A DNA stretch of 27,141 nt from UBA4656 sp002405525 (GTDB taxonomy: Bacteria; Pseudomonadota; Gammaproteobacteria; Xanthomonadales; Ahniellaceae). The notes below the pieces were generated by a model. That model was given only the letters and a program-made list of their open reading frames with translations. It ran no database searches and was not told the origin of the DNA. This document shows, piece by piece, positions 6,044-14,469 of the stretch. The translations under genes and the position numbers were made by a program. The stretch lies in the NCBI GenBank assembly GCA_036723735.1, contig DAIMGT010000051.1:1-27141 (forward strand). Reading direction: 5' to 3'. How positions within the stretch are numbered: the first letter of the stretch is position 1; each line of letters begins with the position of its first letter.

Positions 6044-8437
6044 ATGTCGGGTCGGACCATCGACGGTCGCAGTGTCAGTTCGGATGCGGTCGCACCGGAC
6101 CTGTCCAGACGTGTGTTCGCGCTGGCCCAGTCGTGGGAGGAACTGCAGTCCGCGGGCTGGAACGCCATGGCAGCGGCTGCCCAGTACGAGGAACTCGAGG
6201 TCATTGCGGCGCTCGCCGAACAGGGCGCGGATCGCCCGCTGGCAACGCGGGCAGTCGAGATGGCGGTCTACCTGTGTACCTTCGTCGAAGGCCGGCTGTA
6301 TCCGTCCAATGCGCAGCGCGCGCGGCTCAAAGAACTGCTGGGCCGCCTGCGCGAGGCCGCGGAAGGCGCGCCGGACCGCGCACGGGCCGCGCGCCAGCGC
6401 GAGGCCGAGCAGCGCCGCGTGATCTGCCTGCGCGATCCGGCACTGGACCTCCCCGACCTCGGGGTCCAGCTCGCCCGTCATCGCTGCGCGGTGCGCTGGG
6501 TGGACGACGCCGCCGCCGCGGTCGCCGAGGCGGAGCGTTCCGTACCCGACGTCCTGCTGGTCGAATCCGGCGCGATCGAGCCCCTCGCCGAGGTGGTCGC
6601 GGCGATCGAGCGCGGACGCGGCGACGCCACGGGTCGCGTTCTCTGCGTGGTGTTCGGCGCGGCGATCGAGAACGGACGGCGCCTGTTCGCGCAGCGCGCC
6701 GGCGCGCATCTGGTCGTCGAGAGCGCCGACCCCGAGGTCGTCGCCATCCGGATCGACGAAATGCTCGCGCAGCAGCGCAGCGTGGACTATCGGGTCCTGA
6801 TCGTCGAGGACGACCGCGGGCAGGCCAAGTTCTGCGAGTCGGTGCTGAACCTGCGCGGCATCTCGACCCGGTGCTGCGCGGCGGGTGAGGACGCCCTCGA
6901 CGAGATCGGGTTGTTTCGCCCGGACCTGGTGCTGCTCGACCTCTACCTGCCGGGCATCAACGGCATCGAAGTCGCGCAACGAATCCGTGAACGGCCGGAG
7001 TACGCATTCCTTCCGATCGTGTTCCTTTCCGGGGAGACGGACCTCGACAAGCGTTTCGACGCCATCCGCATGGGTGGTGACGACTTCATCACCAAACCGG
7101 TGAAGCCGCGCCACCTGATGGCCGAGGTCGAGACGCGGATCCGGCGCGCCCGCCTGGTCCCCGCACGAGGCGATGCCACGCCTGGCGCCATTCCCCTGAC
7201 CTCCCGGGCCGTGTTCATGGATGCACTGCAGCGCGCCGGTGCGGACGCCGACGCGACGGCGCTGCTGATGGTCGGCATCGCCGGCGGCGACGCGCTTTGC
7301 GAGCGGCTCGGTCTGGTCGGATCGGAGACGCTTGCGCAGGCGTTTGCCGCCGCGGTCTGCTCCGAGGTCGACCTGGTGCGCCCGGTCTGCGCGAGCACTG
7401 GGTTGCTCCTGTTCGGTCTGATGCGGGGCGACGGCGACGCCGGCCTGCGAACGCGCCTCGACCTGCTTCGCAAGCGACTGGCCGCGCGGCGCTGGATCGT
7501 CGCGGGGGAGCCGCAGGACGTACGGATCGCGATCGCGGCGCTGCGCGTCACATCGGACATGACTTCGGGCGATGACGCGATCCGTCGTTTGCGAACCCAG
7601 GGCCGTCGCGTGTTTGCGGAGGGAGGCATCGCCTGGGAGCCGGGACGGGGAGGGTCCTCCGAAGACCCGGTGGTGCGATTGGCGCGCACCCTGTTGCGTG
7701 GCCGTTTGATCCCGGAGGCGATCCGCATCGAGTTCCAGGCCCTGGTGCCGCTAGCCGGCGAATTGCCCGGCCAGTACGCCACCCGCTTTTCGCTGGTCGC
7801 CCCGCACGCCAGTATGCGATTGGAGGTTGCGCCCGATCGCCTGCACGGCCTGGCGCGCGAGATGGGGGTGGTACCGGCAGCCGACCGCCAGTGCCTGCGC
7901 CGAGCCCTCGGTGTGCTCTCCGAGCGGGTGCAGCGAGGCGACAGGATCCGGTTTTTCCTTCCGGTCGGCGCCGAATCGGTCCTGGACCCCGCGTTCGCCC
8001 CCTGGCTGGCGACCGAACTGCAGGCCCGCGCACTGCCGTCCTCGGCGATCGTGCTGGAGATCGCCGCCTCCGACCTGGCGCGCGCACCCGCGCGCCTTGG
8101 CGAAGCCCTGGGGTTCCTGCAACTGGTCGGGACGCGATTGAGCGTGACCGGGCTCGAAGGCAGCGATGCCGACTTGAGGCTGCTGCAGTTGCCCGCGGTG
8201 TCGTTCGGCCGGCTGCAGGCGCCACGGGCGCACGATGGCGCCGGCGCTTGGAGCGCCGAACGAGGCCGCCTGGTGCTGGAAGCCGCAAGGAGCGGCAAGG
8301 TCGTGATCGCGAACGGTGCGCGCGACGCGCGCGAGATCGCCGAGTTGCTCAAGGTCGGGGTGCAGTACGTGGCCTCGGACACCTTCGCGCCCTGGAGTAC
8401 GGAGCTGAACTTCGACTTCGCGGGATCGCGCGCCTAG
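6044..8437 (+). CDS. Response regulator with degenerate GGDEF and EAL domains (FimX-like)
   Basis: A 797-residue cytosolic protein. Residues 1-125 are helical and unassigned. About 126-245 resembles a receiver fold without the phosphoacceptor site. A canonical receiver follows (about 249-370) with the acidic cluster VEDD (254-257), phospho-Asp D299 in LVLLDLYLP, S329 and K351 in TKPVKP. About 383-545 looks like a GGDEF-type fold without the GG[DE]EF motif. About 560-790 aligns in order with an EAL fold, but the EAL signature (GYEALLR) reads GQYATRFSL, and DDFGTG is absent. LEIAASD and VIANGARDAREIAELLKVGVQYV correspond to the family's LEITES and VIAEGVE blocks. I infer a non-catalytic c-di-GMP effector or protein-interaction regulator, as FimX is for type IV pili. 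No partner kinase is adjacent. The start at 6044 is set by AGGAGG. Confidence 0.82.
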   Translation: MSGRTIDGRSVSSDAVAPDLSRRVFALAQSWEELQSAGWNAMAAAAQYEELEVIAALAEQGADRPLATRAVEMAVYLCTFVEGRLYPSNAQRARLKELLGRLREAAEGAPDRARAARQREAEQRRVICLRDPALDLPDLGVQLARHRCAVRWVDDAAAAVAEAERSVPDVLLVESGAIEPLAEVVAAIERGRGDATGRVLCVVFGAAIENGRRLFAQRAGAHLVVESADPEVVAIRIDEMLAQQRSVDYRVLIVEDDRGQAKFCESVLNLRGISTRCCAAGEDALDEIGLFRPDLVLLDLYLPGINGIEVAQRIRERPEYAFLPIVFLSGETDLDKRFDAIRMGGDDFITKPVKPRHLMAEVETRIRRARLVPARGDATPGAIPLTSRAVFMDALQRAGADADATALLMVGIAGGDALCERLGLVGSETLAQAFAAAVCSEVDLVRPVCASTGLLLFGLMRGDGDAGLRTRLDLLRKRLAARRWIVAGEPQDVRIAIAALRVTSDMTSGDDAIRRLRTQGRRVFAEGGIAWEPGRGGSSEDPVVRLARTLLRGRLIPEAIRIEFQALVPLAGELPGQYATRFSLVAPHASMRLEVAPDRLHGLAREMGVVPAADRQCLRRALGVLSERVQRGDRIRFFLPVGAESVLDPAFAPWLATELQARALPSSAIVLEIAASDLARAPARLGEALGFLQLVGTRLSVTGLEGSDADLRLLQLPAVSFGRLQAPRAHDGAGAWSAERGRLVLEAARSGKVVIANGARDAREIAELLKVGVQYVASDTFAPWSTELNFDFAGSRA

Positions 8438-8825
8438 GGAGCCTCTCAACACGCGCCCGCGTCCGGCTTGGCAGCGCACACCACAGCGCCAGGGCGGCCG
8501 TCCAGGGCCATTCTGGTTGTAGGGTCGAGAGGGCCGACGCGCGCGCAACGAAGCAGCGAAGGGCAGGCGGTGTTCAAAGGCTACAAGGCAGGCCGGCAGG
8601 AAGCAGCCTGCCGGCGTACGGCGCGCAGGCCGCGCCCGGTGACGGATCGCGCAGGCGATCGCCCCTTTGACATCGAGTCCGGCCCGTCGGAAGGGCGGCA
8701 CGCCCGATCCACGGCCGCGCCAACGTGGCCATGCGCCGACTGGTGGGACCACCCGGTCTGCGGCTGCGCGCATTGCTCGCGGCAACGGCGCGAGCGTGAG
8801 GCGTGCTGCCGCGGCGGGATCCGCT
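8438..8825. other. Intergenic region between convergent genes, with a 9-bp hairpin
   Basis: These 388 bases separate the convergent response regulator and dehydrogenase genes. Frames running through it are GC-rich shadows without recognisable protein features. The one structure seen is GCCGGCAGG (8592-8600) pairing with CCTGCCGGC (8607-8615) around six bases. It could terminate transcription from either side, but neither strand has a T-run after it, so this is not called as a terminator. Confidence 0.5.
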
Positions 8826-9854
8826 TCAGGGACGCAGCACCAGCTTGCCTGTCGTCTTCCCCGACTCGAGCGCGCGCTGGGCGTCCGCCGCGCGTGCCAG
8901 CGGAAAGGCGGTCACCGGCGGTGCATCGAGGTCCCGCGCCTCGAAACGCCCCAGCAACCAGCGCATTCCCTCGGCGAGGCGGTCGGCGTGGGCCGACAGG
9001 AAACTCAGGTTGCAGGCCAGCACGCTGCGGTTGCGCTGCGTCATCTGCAGCGGATTGAAACGCGGCGTGCGTAGCCAATCCCAGGCCATCCGCGGCCAGT
9101 TCAGCCGGCCGTCGCGCGGCAGCATGGACGCGAAGCCATAGATCACCAGCTTGCCCATCGGCGCGAGGTGGTCCCACGAGCCGCGCAGGGTGGACACACC
9201 ATTGGCGTCGAACACGGCGTCGTAGCCGTCCGGCGCCAACGCGCGCGCCCGGTCCCAGAGTTGGCCTGCGGACTTGTCGATCACCTCGGCGCAGCCGGCT
9301 GCGCGCGCGGCAGCGACCTTGTGTGCGCTGCCGACCACGCCGACCACGCGCACGCCGGCCAGTCGCCCCAGTTGCGCCAGTGCGCCGCCGACCCCGCCGG
9401 CCGCGGAGTGTACGAGCCAGCTTTCGCCGCGGCGCGGGTGGACCTGTTCGTGGACCATGAACCAGGCGGTGAGGAACACCGTCGGGATCGCCGCTGCAGC
9501 GTCAGCGTCCAGCGTGTCCGGACAACGGAACACGCGTCCGACATCCAGCACGATGCGGCTGGTATAGCCACCGAACAGGGTCACGCCGATCGCGCGGTCG
9601 CCGGGCCGCCATCCGGTGACGCCCTTGCCGACCGCCGAGATGCGTCCGGCGACCTCGAAGCCCGGCGTGATCGGATAGCCGTGCAGTTCCTTCGCCGAGG
9701 CGTAGAGTCCCATGCGCACGATGCCGTCGGCGTAGTTGACCCCGCAGGCCTCGACCGCGATCGCGACTTCGCCGGGGCCGGGCTCGGGATCGGGCGCCCC
9801 GACGAGGCGCAGGGCGTCGTAGCCTCCCGGACGGGCGATGACGATGCGCTGCAT
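8826..9854 (-). CDS. MDR-family NAD(P)H:quinone oxidoreductase-like dehydrogenase
   Basis: A 342-residue medium-chain dehydrogenase/reductase. The N-terminal GroES-like domain (about 1-125) has EACGVNYADGIVRMG and YPITPGFEVAGRISAVG. The Rossmann domain (about 125-265) has the cofactor loop SAAGGVGGALAQLGRLAG, and the C-terminus is VTAFPLARAADAQRALESGKTTGKLVL. The catalytic zinc ligands of alcohol dehydrogenases are absent, which fits the quinone oxidoreductase / VAT-1-like branch that uses NADPH to reduce quinones or enones. A 36-residue insertion after IYGFASMLPR holds Trp/Arg-rich sequence, as in VAT-1-like members. It lies 88 bases downstream of the NTF2-like gene on the same strand and may be read with the cytochrome cluster. 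A shared role is not shown. Confidence 0.88.
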   Translation of the reverse strand: MQRIVIARPGGYDALRLVGAPDPEPGPGEVAIAVEACGVNYADGIVRMGLYASAKELHGYPITPGFEVAGRISAVGKGVTGWRPGDRAIGVTLFGGYTSRIVLDVGRVFRCPDTLDADAAAAIPTVFLTAWFMVHEQVHPRRGESWLVHSAAGGVGGALAQLGRLAGVRVVGVVGSAHKVAAARAAGCAEVIDKSAGQLWDRARALAPDGYDAVFDANGVSTLRGSWDHLAPMGKLVIYGFASMLPRDGRLNWPRMAWDWLRTPRFNPLQMTQRNRSVLACNLSFLSAHADRLAEGMRWLLGRFEARDLDAPPVTAFPLARAADAQRALESGKTTGKLVLRP

Positions 9855-9942
9855 GCAAGCGGGCTAGGGCGGAGCGCCAGCAGCGAGCCGGCGCGGACGC
9901 TTTGTGGCGACAGGGCGGCTCGATGCTCCGCGCACCGGCGGC

Positions 9943-10425
9943 TCAGGGCTGCCGTGCGCGTGCTTCGGCGCCGAACTTCGCGAGCGACTGTGCCGCCTGC
10001 GCGCGGATCTTGTTGCGCAGGAGGGGGGTCCAGCCGAGCAGCAGGCCCGCAGGCCCGAGCGCCTGCGCGGCCCAGCGCCAGAGATCGAAGGTATCGACGT
10101 GATTGACGATCAGCCCGTCGCGGAAGGCGAACCGGGCGTTGACGCGGTTGACCACCCTGCGACCGCTGCCGCTGAAGGTGTACGTCGCAACCCAGTTTGC
10201 GCGCCCGGTCGCTGCGTCGGCTTCGATGCCGCTGGCTTCGACCGCAAGGTCCTTTCCGCGGGTGCAGAGCATGCGCCACATGTCGCCGATCGCTCCGCCT
10301 TGCAGCGAGAACACGGGGTCCTCGAAGCGCGCATCGGGGGCGTAGCACGCCGCCATCGCCTCGCCGTCGCGTCGGCCCAGTGCCGTGTACAGGCGCCGGA
10401 TCGTTTCGATGTTCGAGCCGCTCAC
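9943..10425 (-). CDS. NTF2/SnoaL-like protein, coupled to the decaheme gene
   Basis: A 160-residue alpha+beta-barrel protein of the nuclear-transport-factor-2 / SnoaL-like superfamily. The pattern is an N-terminal helix pair (NIETIRRLYTALGRRDGEAM), then CYAPDARFEDPVF, a middle sheet with WVATYTFSGSGRRVVNRVNARFAFRDGLIVNHVDTFDLWRW, and a C-terminal helix. It starts with GTG at 10425, and this GTGA overlaps the TGA stop of the decaheme cytochrome gene by four bases, so translation is probably coupled. There is no signal peptide, so it is cytosolic. Members of this fold are small-molecule enzymes or binding proteins. The specific ligand is not predictable. Confidence 0.85.
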   Translation of the reverse strand: MSGSNIETIRRLYTALGRRDGEAMAACYAPDARFEDPVFSLQGGAIGDMWRMLCTRGKDLAVEASGIEADAATGRANWVATYTFSGSGRRVVNRVNARFAFRDGLIVNHVDTFDLWRWAAQALGPAGLLLGWTPLLRNKIRAQAAQSLAKFGAEARARQP

Positions 10426-13400
10426 GGGCGACGCGGCCGCTGCGAGGACGGGTTGCTGACCGCCGCGTCCGCCGCGATCGGAGGCGGGGTGTGGTGCGTG
10501 GCGTCCGCGACCGGCGCCGCCGTCGGCACGATCCGCGGCAGCCCTGCCAGCGTGGCGCGCGCCGCATCGCGTTCGGACGTCGAGACCTGCAGGTCCCAGA
10601 TCCGGTTCGGCTTCCAGGGCGGAGTGGGCGAGGTGATGCCGGCAGGGCCCTCGACGCGGTCGTCGACGAACCAGGGCTGGCCCTCGCGCAGGTACAGGCG
10701 TGCCATCTCCTGGGCGTTCATCGGCCGCGAGCCGATGCGCCCGAGGATGGCGATCTGGTGCCCGGTCTCGTCCACCGCCCGGTCGCGCTCCAGCGGGCGC
10801 GACAGCGACAGCGCGGTGCGGCGGGTCGGATAGGTGGCGACCAACTGCGGCCGCGGTTCGGCCGCGAAGCCGTAGAACGCTGGCTGCGACTCGGGAGAGG
10901 TCAACTGCACCACGCGCAGCCCGTTGCGACCGTCGGCGACGTAGAGGAAGGGCGAGGCGTTGGTCGAACCGACCATCACGTCGCGCGCGTCGGAGATCTG
11001 TCCGCCGGCGTCGAACATCTGGAACAGGGCGGGCGACTCCGGCTTCGTGACGTCGACGATGGCCACGCCTTCAGCGCCATTGGCGACGAAGGCGTAGGTG
11101 CGGGAGACCGTCAGCTTGCGCGCGTCGCGCAGCGGGGCCAGCGCGCCGGGCACGATGCGCGGGCTCTCCGGATCCGTCACGTCGACCGGCTGCAGCCCCT
11201 CGCGGGTCGTCACGAACAGATAGCGGAACTGGCGCTGGGTGGCGCGCACGTCCGGCAGTTCGATCGTCGCCACGTGGCGCGGGCGCAGCGGCTCTTCCAT
11301 GTCGAGCACCACCACGCCGGCCGGCGTGGCGACGTAGAACCAGGTGCCGGCGATGGACAGATGCCGCGCGCCGGTCAGCAGGCCACCTTCGTTCCAGGTC
11401 AGCGCGCGCGACAGGTTGTTGTTGCGCGGCTCGAAATCGTACAGCGTGTCGACATTGACCAGGATGAGCCCTTCCTGCGCGTCGGTGATGTACGCGTACT
11501 CGTACAGCGGGTGCATCGGCTGCTCGAGGTTGGTCTTCTGCATCAGCTCCGAGCGGCTGCGCGAGGGCTGTACCGGCTGGGTCGTGGGCAGCACCACGCA
11601 GGTCGCGGCCGGCGACTCGAGTTGGATGTCCTGGCCGAGTTCGGAGAACGGGGCGGTGATGATGCGCTGCGAGATGCCCTTGTTGGCGATGCTGGCCACG
11701 TCGTAGACCCGCGTTCCGTTCGCGCCCTCGGCCACGTACAGGTACTCGCCGCGCAGCTGCAGGCACTGCGCCTCGCCGGCGGAGTGGCGGTAGCCTTCCT
11801 TCAGCACGCGACCGTTGGATTCATGCCGCTCGTACCAGTCCGGGTAGGCGTAGCGGTGCAGGTAGGAGCCGATCACCGCCTGCGGCTCGTCCCACTCGGT
11901 GACCACCGCGGCCGTGATCTCGCCCTCGCCGCCGACCCAGGCGTTGAAGCCCACGAAGTCGACGAACTTGGTGCCCTGCAGGAGCAGCTGGGCCATGATC
12001 GCGTTGTTGTCATTGTCCTTCGAGAGGTGGCAGTCGGTGCACTGCTTGGTCTCGGTGCGGCGTTCGGTGTGGGGGTAGTGGGGGGCAAAAGCCTGGCTGC
12101 TGTAGCCCGCGGCAGAGATCGGGGGCTGCTGAATGTAGATTCGCTCGCGGTTGATGTTGGTGGACGACAGGATCAGCGCCGAGGACGAACGCACCGGGGC
12201 GATCTTGTAGTCCTTGACTTCGCCGTGCACGCCCAACTGGAACATGTCGTCGCGCGCGACCTGCGGGTTGTAGGTCGCATAGTTGCGCGTGGTGCCGCCC
12301 TCGTAGTGGTGGCGCTCGCTCATCCAGTTGGCCTGGATCGGCAGGTGGCAGCCGCCGCAACTGGTGGTCCACGAGGTGTGGCAGGTGTAGCACAGCAGCT
12401 TGTCCTCGCCGTGCGCGCGCTGGTCCTTCGGCACCTGCTGGCCGAACTCCAGCGTCTCGGTGTTCTTCGACATCGTGTGCGCGCGGTCGGCCTTGGCCGA
12501 ATAGGCGCCGTTGCCCTTGGCCGAGACGTCCTTGAGCAGGGTCATTTCCCACTCGAGGCCCGGCGTCACGGCCGAGCGCTGGATCAGCCTGCCGTCGATC
12601 CACTCGAAGCGCTTCTTGCCGTCCGGGTTGCGGATCAGCTTGAGGTCGCGGCCGTACTTCGAGGCCATCGGGCCCGACGTGCGCAGGGTCGGGTAGGCGT
12701 CGGGCGTGCCGTGGCAGTCCTGGCACATGATCTCCACGCCGGCGGCGACCTCGCCGACGATGTGGCCGTTGCTGTGGCCGTCCTGCTGGAAGTGGCAGTC
12801 GACGCACTGCATGCCGAGGTCGACGTGGATGCTGGACATGTGGACCGACTTCTCGAACCGCTGCGGATCGTCGGCGGCGACGAGTTTGCCCTCCGCGTCG
12901 AGCAGGTTGCCTTTGCGGTCGCGCTTGAAGATGGCGCGGAAGTTCCAGCCGTGACCGTGGTAGTCGGCGAACTGCGTGTCCTGCAGTTGCGGGTTCATTT
13001 CCGCGACCTTCTGCAGGAAGTCCGGCTCGGCCCAGCGACCGCGGATCGCCGCTTCCTCGGGGTTGCGCTCGTTGATCGCGCGGATCTGCGAATCGGTGGG
13101 GTAGCGCTGCTCGGCCGGCCACATGCTCGGCGCGTCGGGCTCGTAGTCCCACATGGTGTAGCCGAGCATGGTGTTGATGAACATGTTCGGCTGGTGCATG
13201 TGGCAGATCATGCACTGGCTGGTCGGGATGGCGCGGGTGAAGACGTGCTGTAGCGGGTGGCCGGGCTCGCCGCGCGGAATGGTCGGGTCCTTCTGCGTGG
13301 ACAGGCCTTCGTTGCCGAACTTCGCATAGATCGCGGAGTGGCGCGGGTCGCGGTCGTTGGCGTAGACCACGTGGCAGGCCGTGCAGCCGGAGGAGCGGAA

Positions 13401-14456
13401 ATCGCCAGGATTCTCGTTGGTGCCGAGGAACCACAGGTGCGGGTCGTTAAGGCGCGTCTTGTGGATGTTGAGCGCCGGCACCGCGATGCGGTTGCCGGTG
13501 CCGGGACCGCGGTTGGACTGCTTGATGTCGGGACGGCCCGGTTCCTCGAGGCGCTGGATCAGGCCCAGCGAGTTGGGCAGGCCGGTCTCGGGGAAGGTCG
13601 AGTTGATGTTGCGACCGCCACGCTCGAATACACGGAAGATGTCGGCCGGGGGGATCACTTCCCAGGCCGGCAGCGGGTAGAGGATCGGCAGGATGCCGCG
13701 CTTGGCCATCTCGGGCGTGACCTCGACCGGGTTCTTGATGCCGCCCCATTCGTGGTTGCGGCCGTAGTACTCGCCGAGGATGTAGCGCTTGTAGGGCAGG
13801 ATGCCGTTGTTGTACGACGCACCGCCCCACAGCATGGCGCTGGTCGACATCAGCGAGGTCTTCGTCGCGCGCACGATCGGCAGGTGGCAGGCGCCGCAGG
13901 CTTCCTCGGCCACGCGCAGGTCGCCGGGGTTGATGAAGCGCACGAACTCGGGCGACTCGTCGTTGAGGTGGGCGAACGAGCCTTCCGGGTTGCGGCTCGC
14001 GGGCCACAGCCAGCGCTGCGGGAAACGCGGCAGCACGTGGGCCTGCTCCATCGCGGCGAGGTAGTCGGGCGCGTAGTGGGCGGTCGCTTCCTCGCCAGCG
14101 TGCGTGTGGTCGTTCTTGCCGTACTCGGCCTTCACCGGATCGATCGGGCCGATCGGTTTGCGGCCGCCGTGCTTGCCCTCGTAGCCCGGCGGCGAGTTCA
14201 CCGAGGCGTCGCCGCCATGGCAGTCGGTGCAGCCAAGGACGACCGCGCTCGACGCATGCATCGACTTGGCGTCGGAGTCCGTGTGGCAGGTGAGGCAGCC
14301 GTGGCTCTTGGCGTCGGCCGCGTCCTGGGTCTGGAACGAGGGCGCCGGCGGATGCGTCGTGTACGAGCGCTCGACGGGCTTGGGCCCGGCGCCGAAGACC
14401 TGCGGCGCGAATGCGAGCACGAGGACGGCGAGGGCGGCGGGAAGGCGGATCCGCAT
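10422..14456 (-). CDS. Secreted decaheme c-type cytochrome with C-terminal LVIVD beta-propeller
   Basis: A 1344-residue exported protein. Residues 1-22 form a signal peptide (MRIRLPAALAVLVLAF). Ten CxxCH heme sites begin at C54, 76, 187, 358, 415, 551, 578, 689, 700 and 806. From about 895 to 1225 there are repeated blades of the LVIVD type, such as LYVAEGANGTRVYDV, AYITDAQEGLILVNVDTL, LFVTTREGLQPVDVTDPESP and AFVANGAEGVAIVDVTKPESP, which form a beta-propeller in this repeat family. The last 120 residues are Pro/Ala-rich and unassigned. The ATG follows GGAG with about 9 bases of spacing, overlapping the end of the barrel gene. I infer that it carries electrons in the periplasm or at the outer surface, with the propeller as a docking or substrate module. 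A catalytic site cannot be recognised. Confidence 0.9.
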   Translation of the reverse strand: MRIRLPAALAVLVLAFAPQVFGAGPKPVERSYTTHPPAPSFQTQDAADAKSHGCLTCHTDSDAKSMHASSAVVLGCTDCHGGDASVNSPPGYEGKHGGRKPIGPIDPVKAEYGKNDHTHAGEEATAHYAPDYLAAMEQAHVLPRFPQRWLWPASRNPEGSFAHLNDESPEFVRFINPGDLRVAEEACGACHLPIVRATKTSLMSTSAMLWGGASYNNGILPYKRYILGEYYGRNHEWGGIKNPVEVTPEMAKRGILPILYPLPAWEVIPPADIFRVFERGGRNINSTFPETGLPNSLGLIQRLEEPGRPDIKQSNRGPGTGNRIAVPALNIHKTRLNDPHLWFLGTNENPGDFRSSGCTACHVVYANDRDPRHSAIYAKFGNEGLSTQKDPTIPRGEPGHPLQHVFTRAIPTSQCMICHMHQPNMFINTMLGYTMWDYEPDAPSMWPAEQRYPTDSQIRAINERNPEEAAIRGRWAEPDFLQKVAEMNPQLQDTQFADYHGHGWNFRAIFKRDRKGNLLDAEGKLVAADDPQRFEKSVHMSSIHVDLGMQCVDCHFQQDGHSNGHIVGEVAAGVEIMCQDCHGTPDAYPTLRTSGPMASKYGRDLKLIRNPDGKKRFEWIDGRLIQRSAVTPGLEWEMTLLKDVSAKGNGAYSAKADRAHTMSKNTETLEFGQQVPKDQRAHGEDKLLCYTCHTSWTTSCGGCHLPIQANWMSERHHYEGGTTRNYATYNPQVARDDMFQLGVHGEVKDYKIAPVRSSSALILSSTNINRERIYIQQPPISAAGYSSQAFAPHYPHTERRTETKQCTDCHLSKDNDNNAIMAQLLLQGTKFVDFVGFNAWVGGEGEITAAVVTEWDEPQAVIGSYLHRYAYPDWYERHESNGRVLKEGYRHSAGEAQCLQLRGEYLYVAEGANGTRVYDVASIANKGISQRIITAPFSELGQDIQLESPAATCVVLPTTQPVQPSRSRSELMQKTNLEQPMHPLYEYAYITDAQEGLILVNVDTLYDFEPRNNNLSRALTWNEGGLLTGARHLSIAGTWFYVATPAGVVVLDMEEPLRPRHVATIELPDVRATQRQFRYLFVTTREGLQPVDVTDPESPRIVPGALAPLRDARKLTVSRTYAFVANGAEGVAIVDVTKPESPALFQMFDAGGQISDARDVMVGSTNASPFLYVADGRNGLRVVQLTSPESQPAFYGFAAEPRPQLVATYPTRRTALSLSRPLERDRAVDETGHQIAILGRIGSRPMNAQEMARLYLREGQPWFVDDRVEGPAGITSPTPPWKPNRIWDLQVSTSERDAARATLAGLPRIVPTAAPVADATHHTPPPIAADAAVSNPSSQRPRRP

Positions 14457-14469
14457 GGTGCCTGCTCCG

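Noticed and set aside
10197..13253. Plus-strand open frame of 1018 codons opposite the decaheme gene
   Set aside because: It is the antisense shadow of a GC-rich gene: composition is dominated by Arg, Ala, Gly, Val and His with no motif, and the opposite strand has ten heme sites and a signal peptide.
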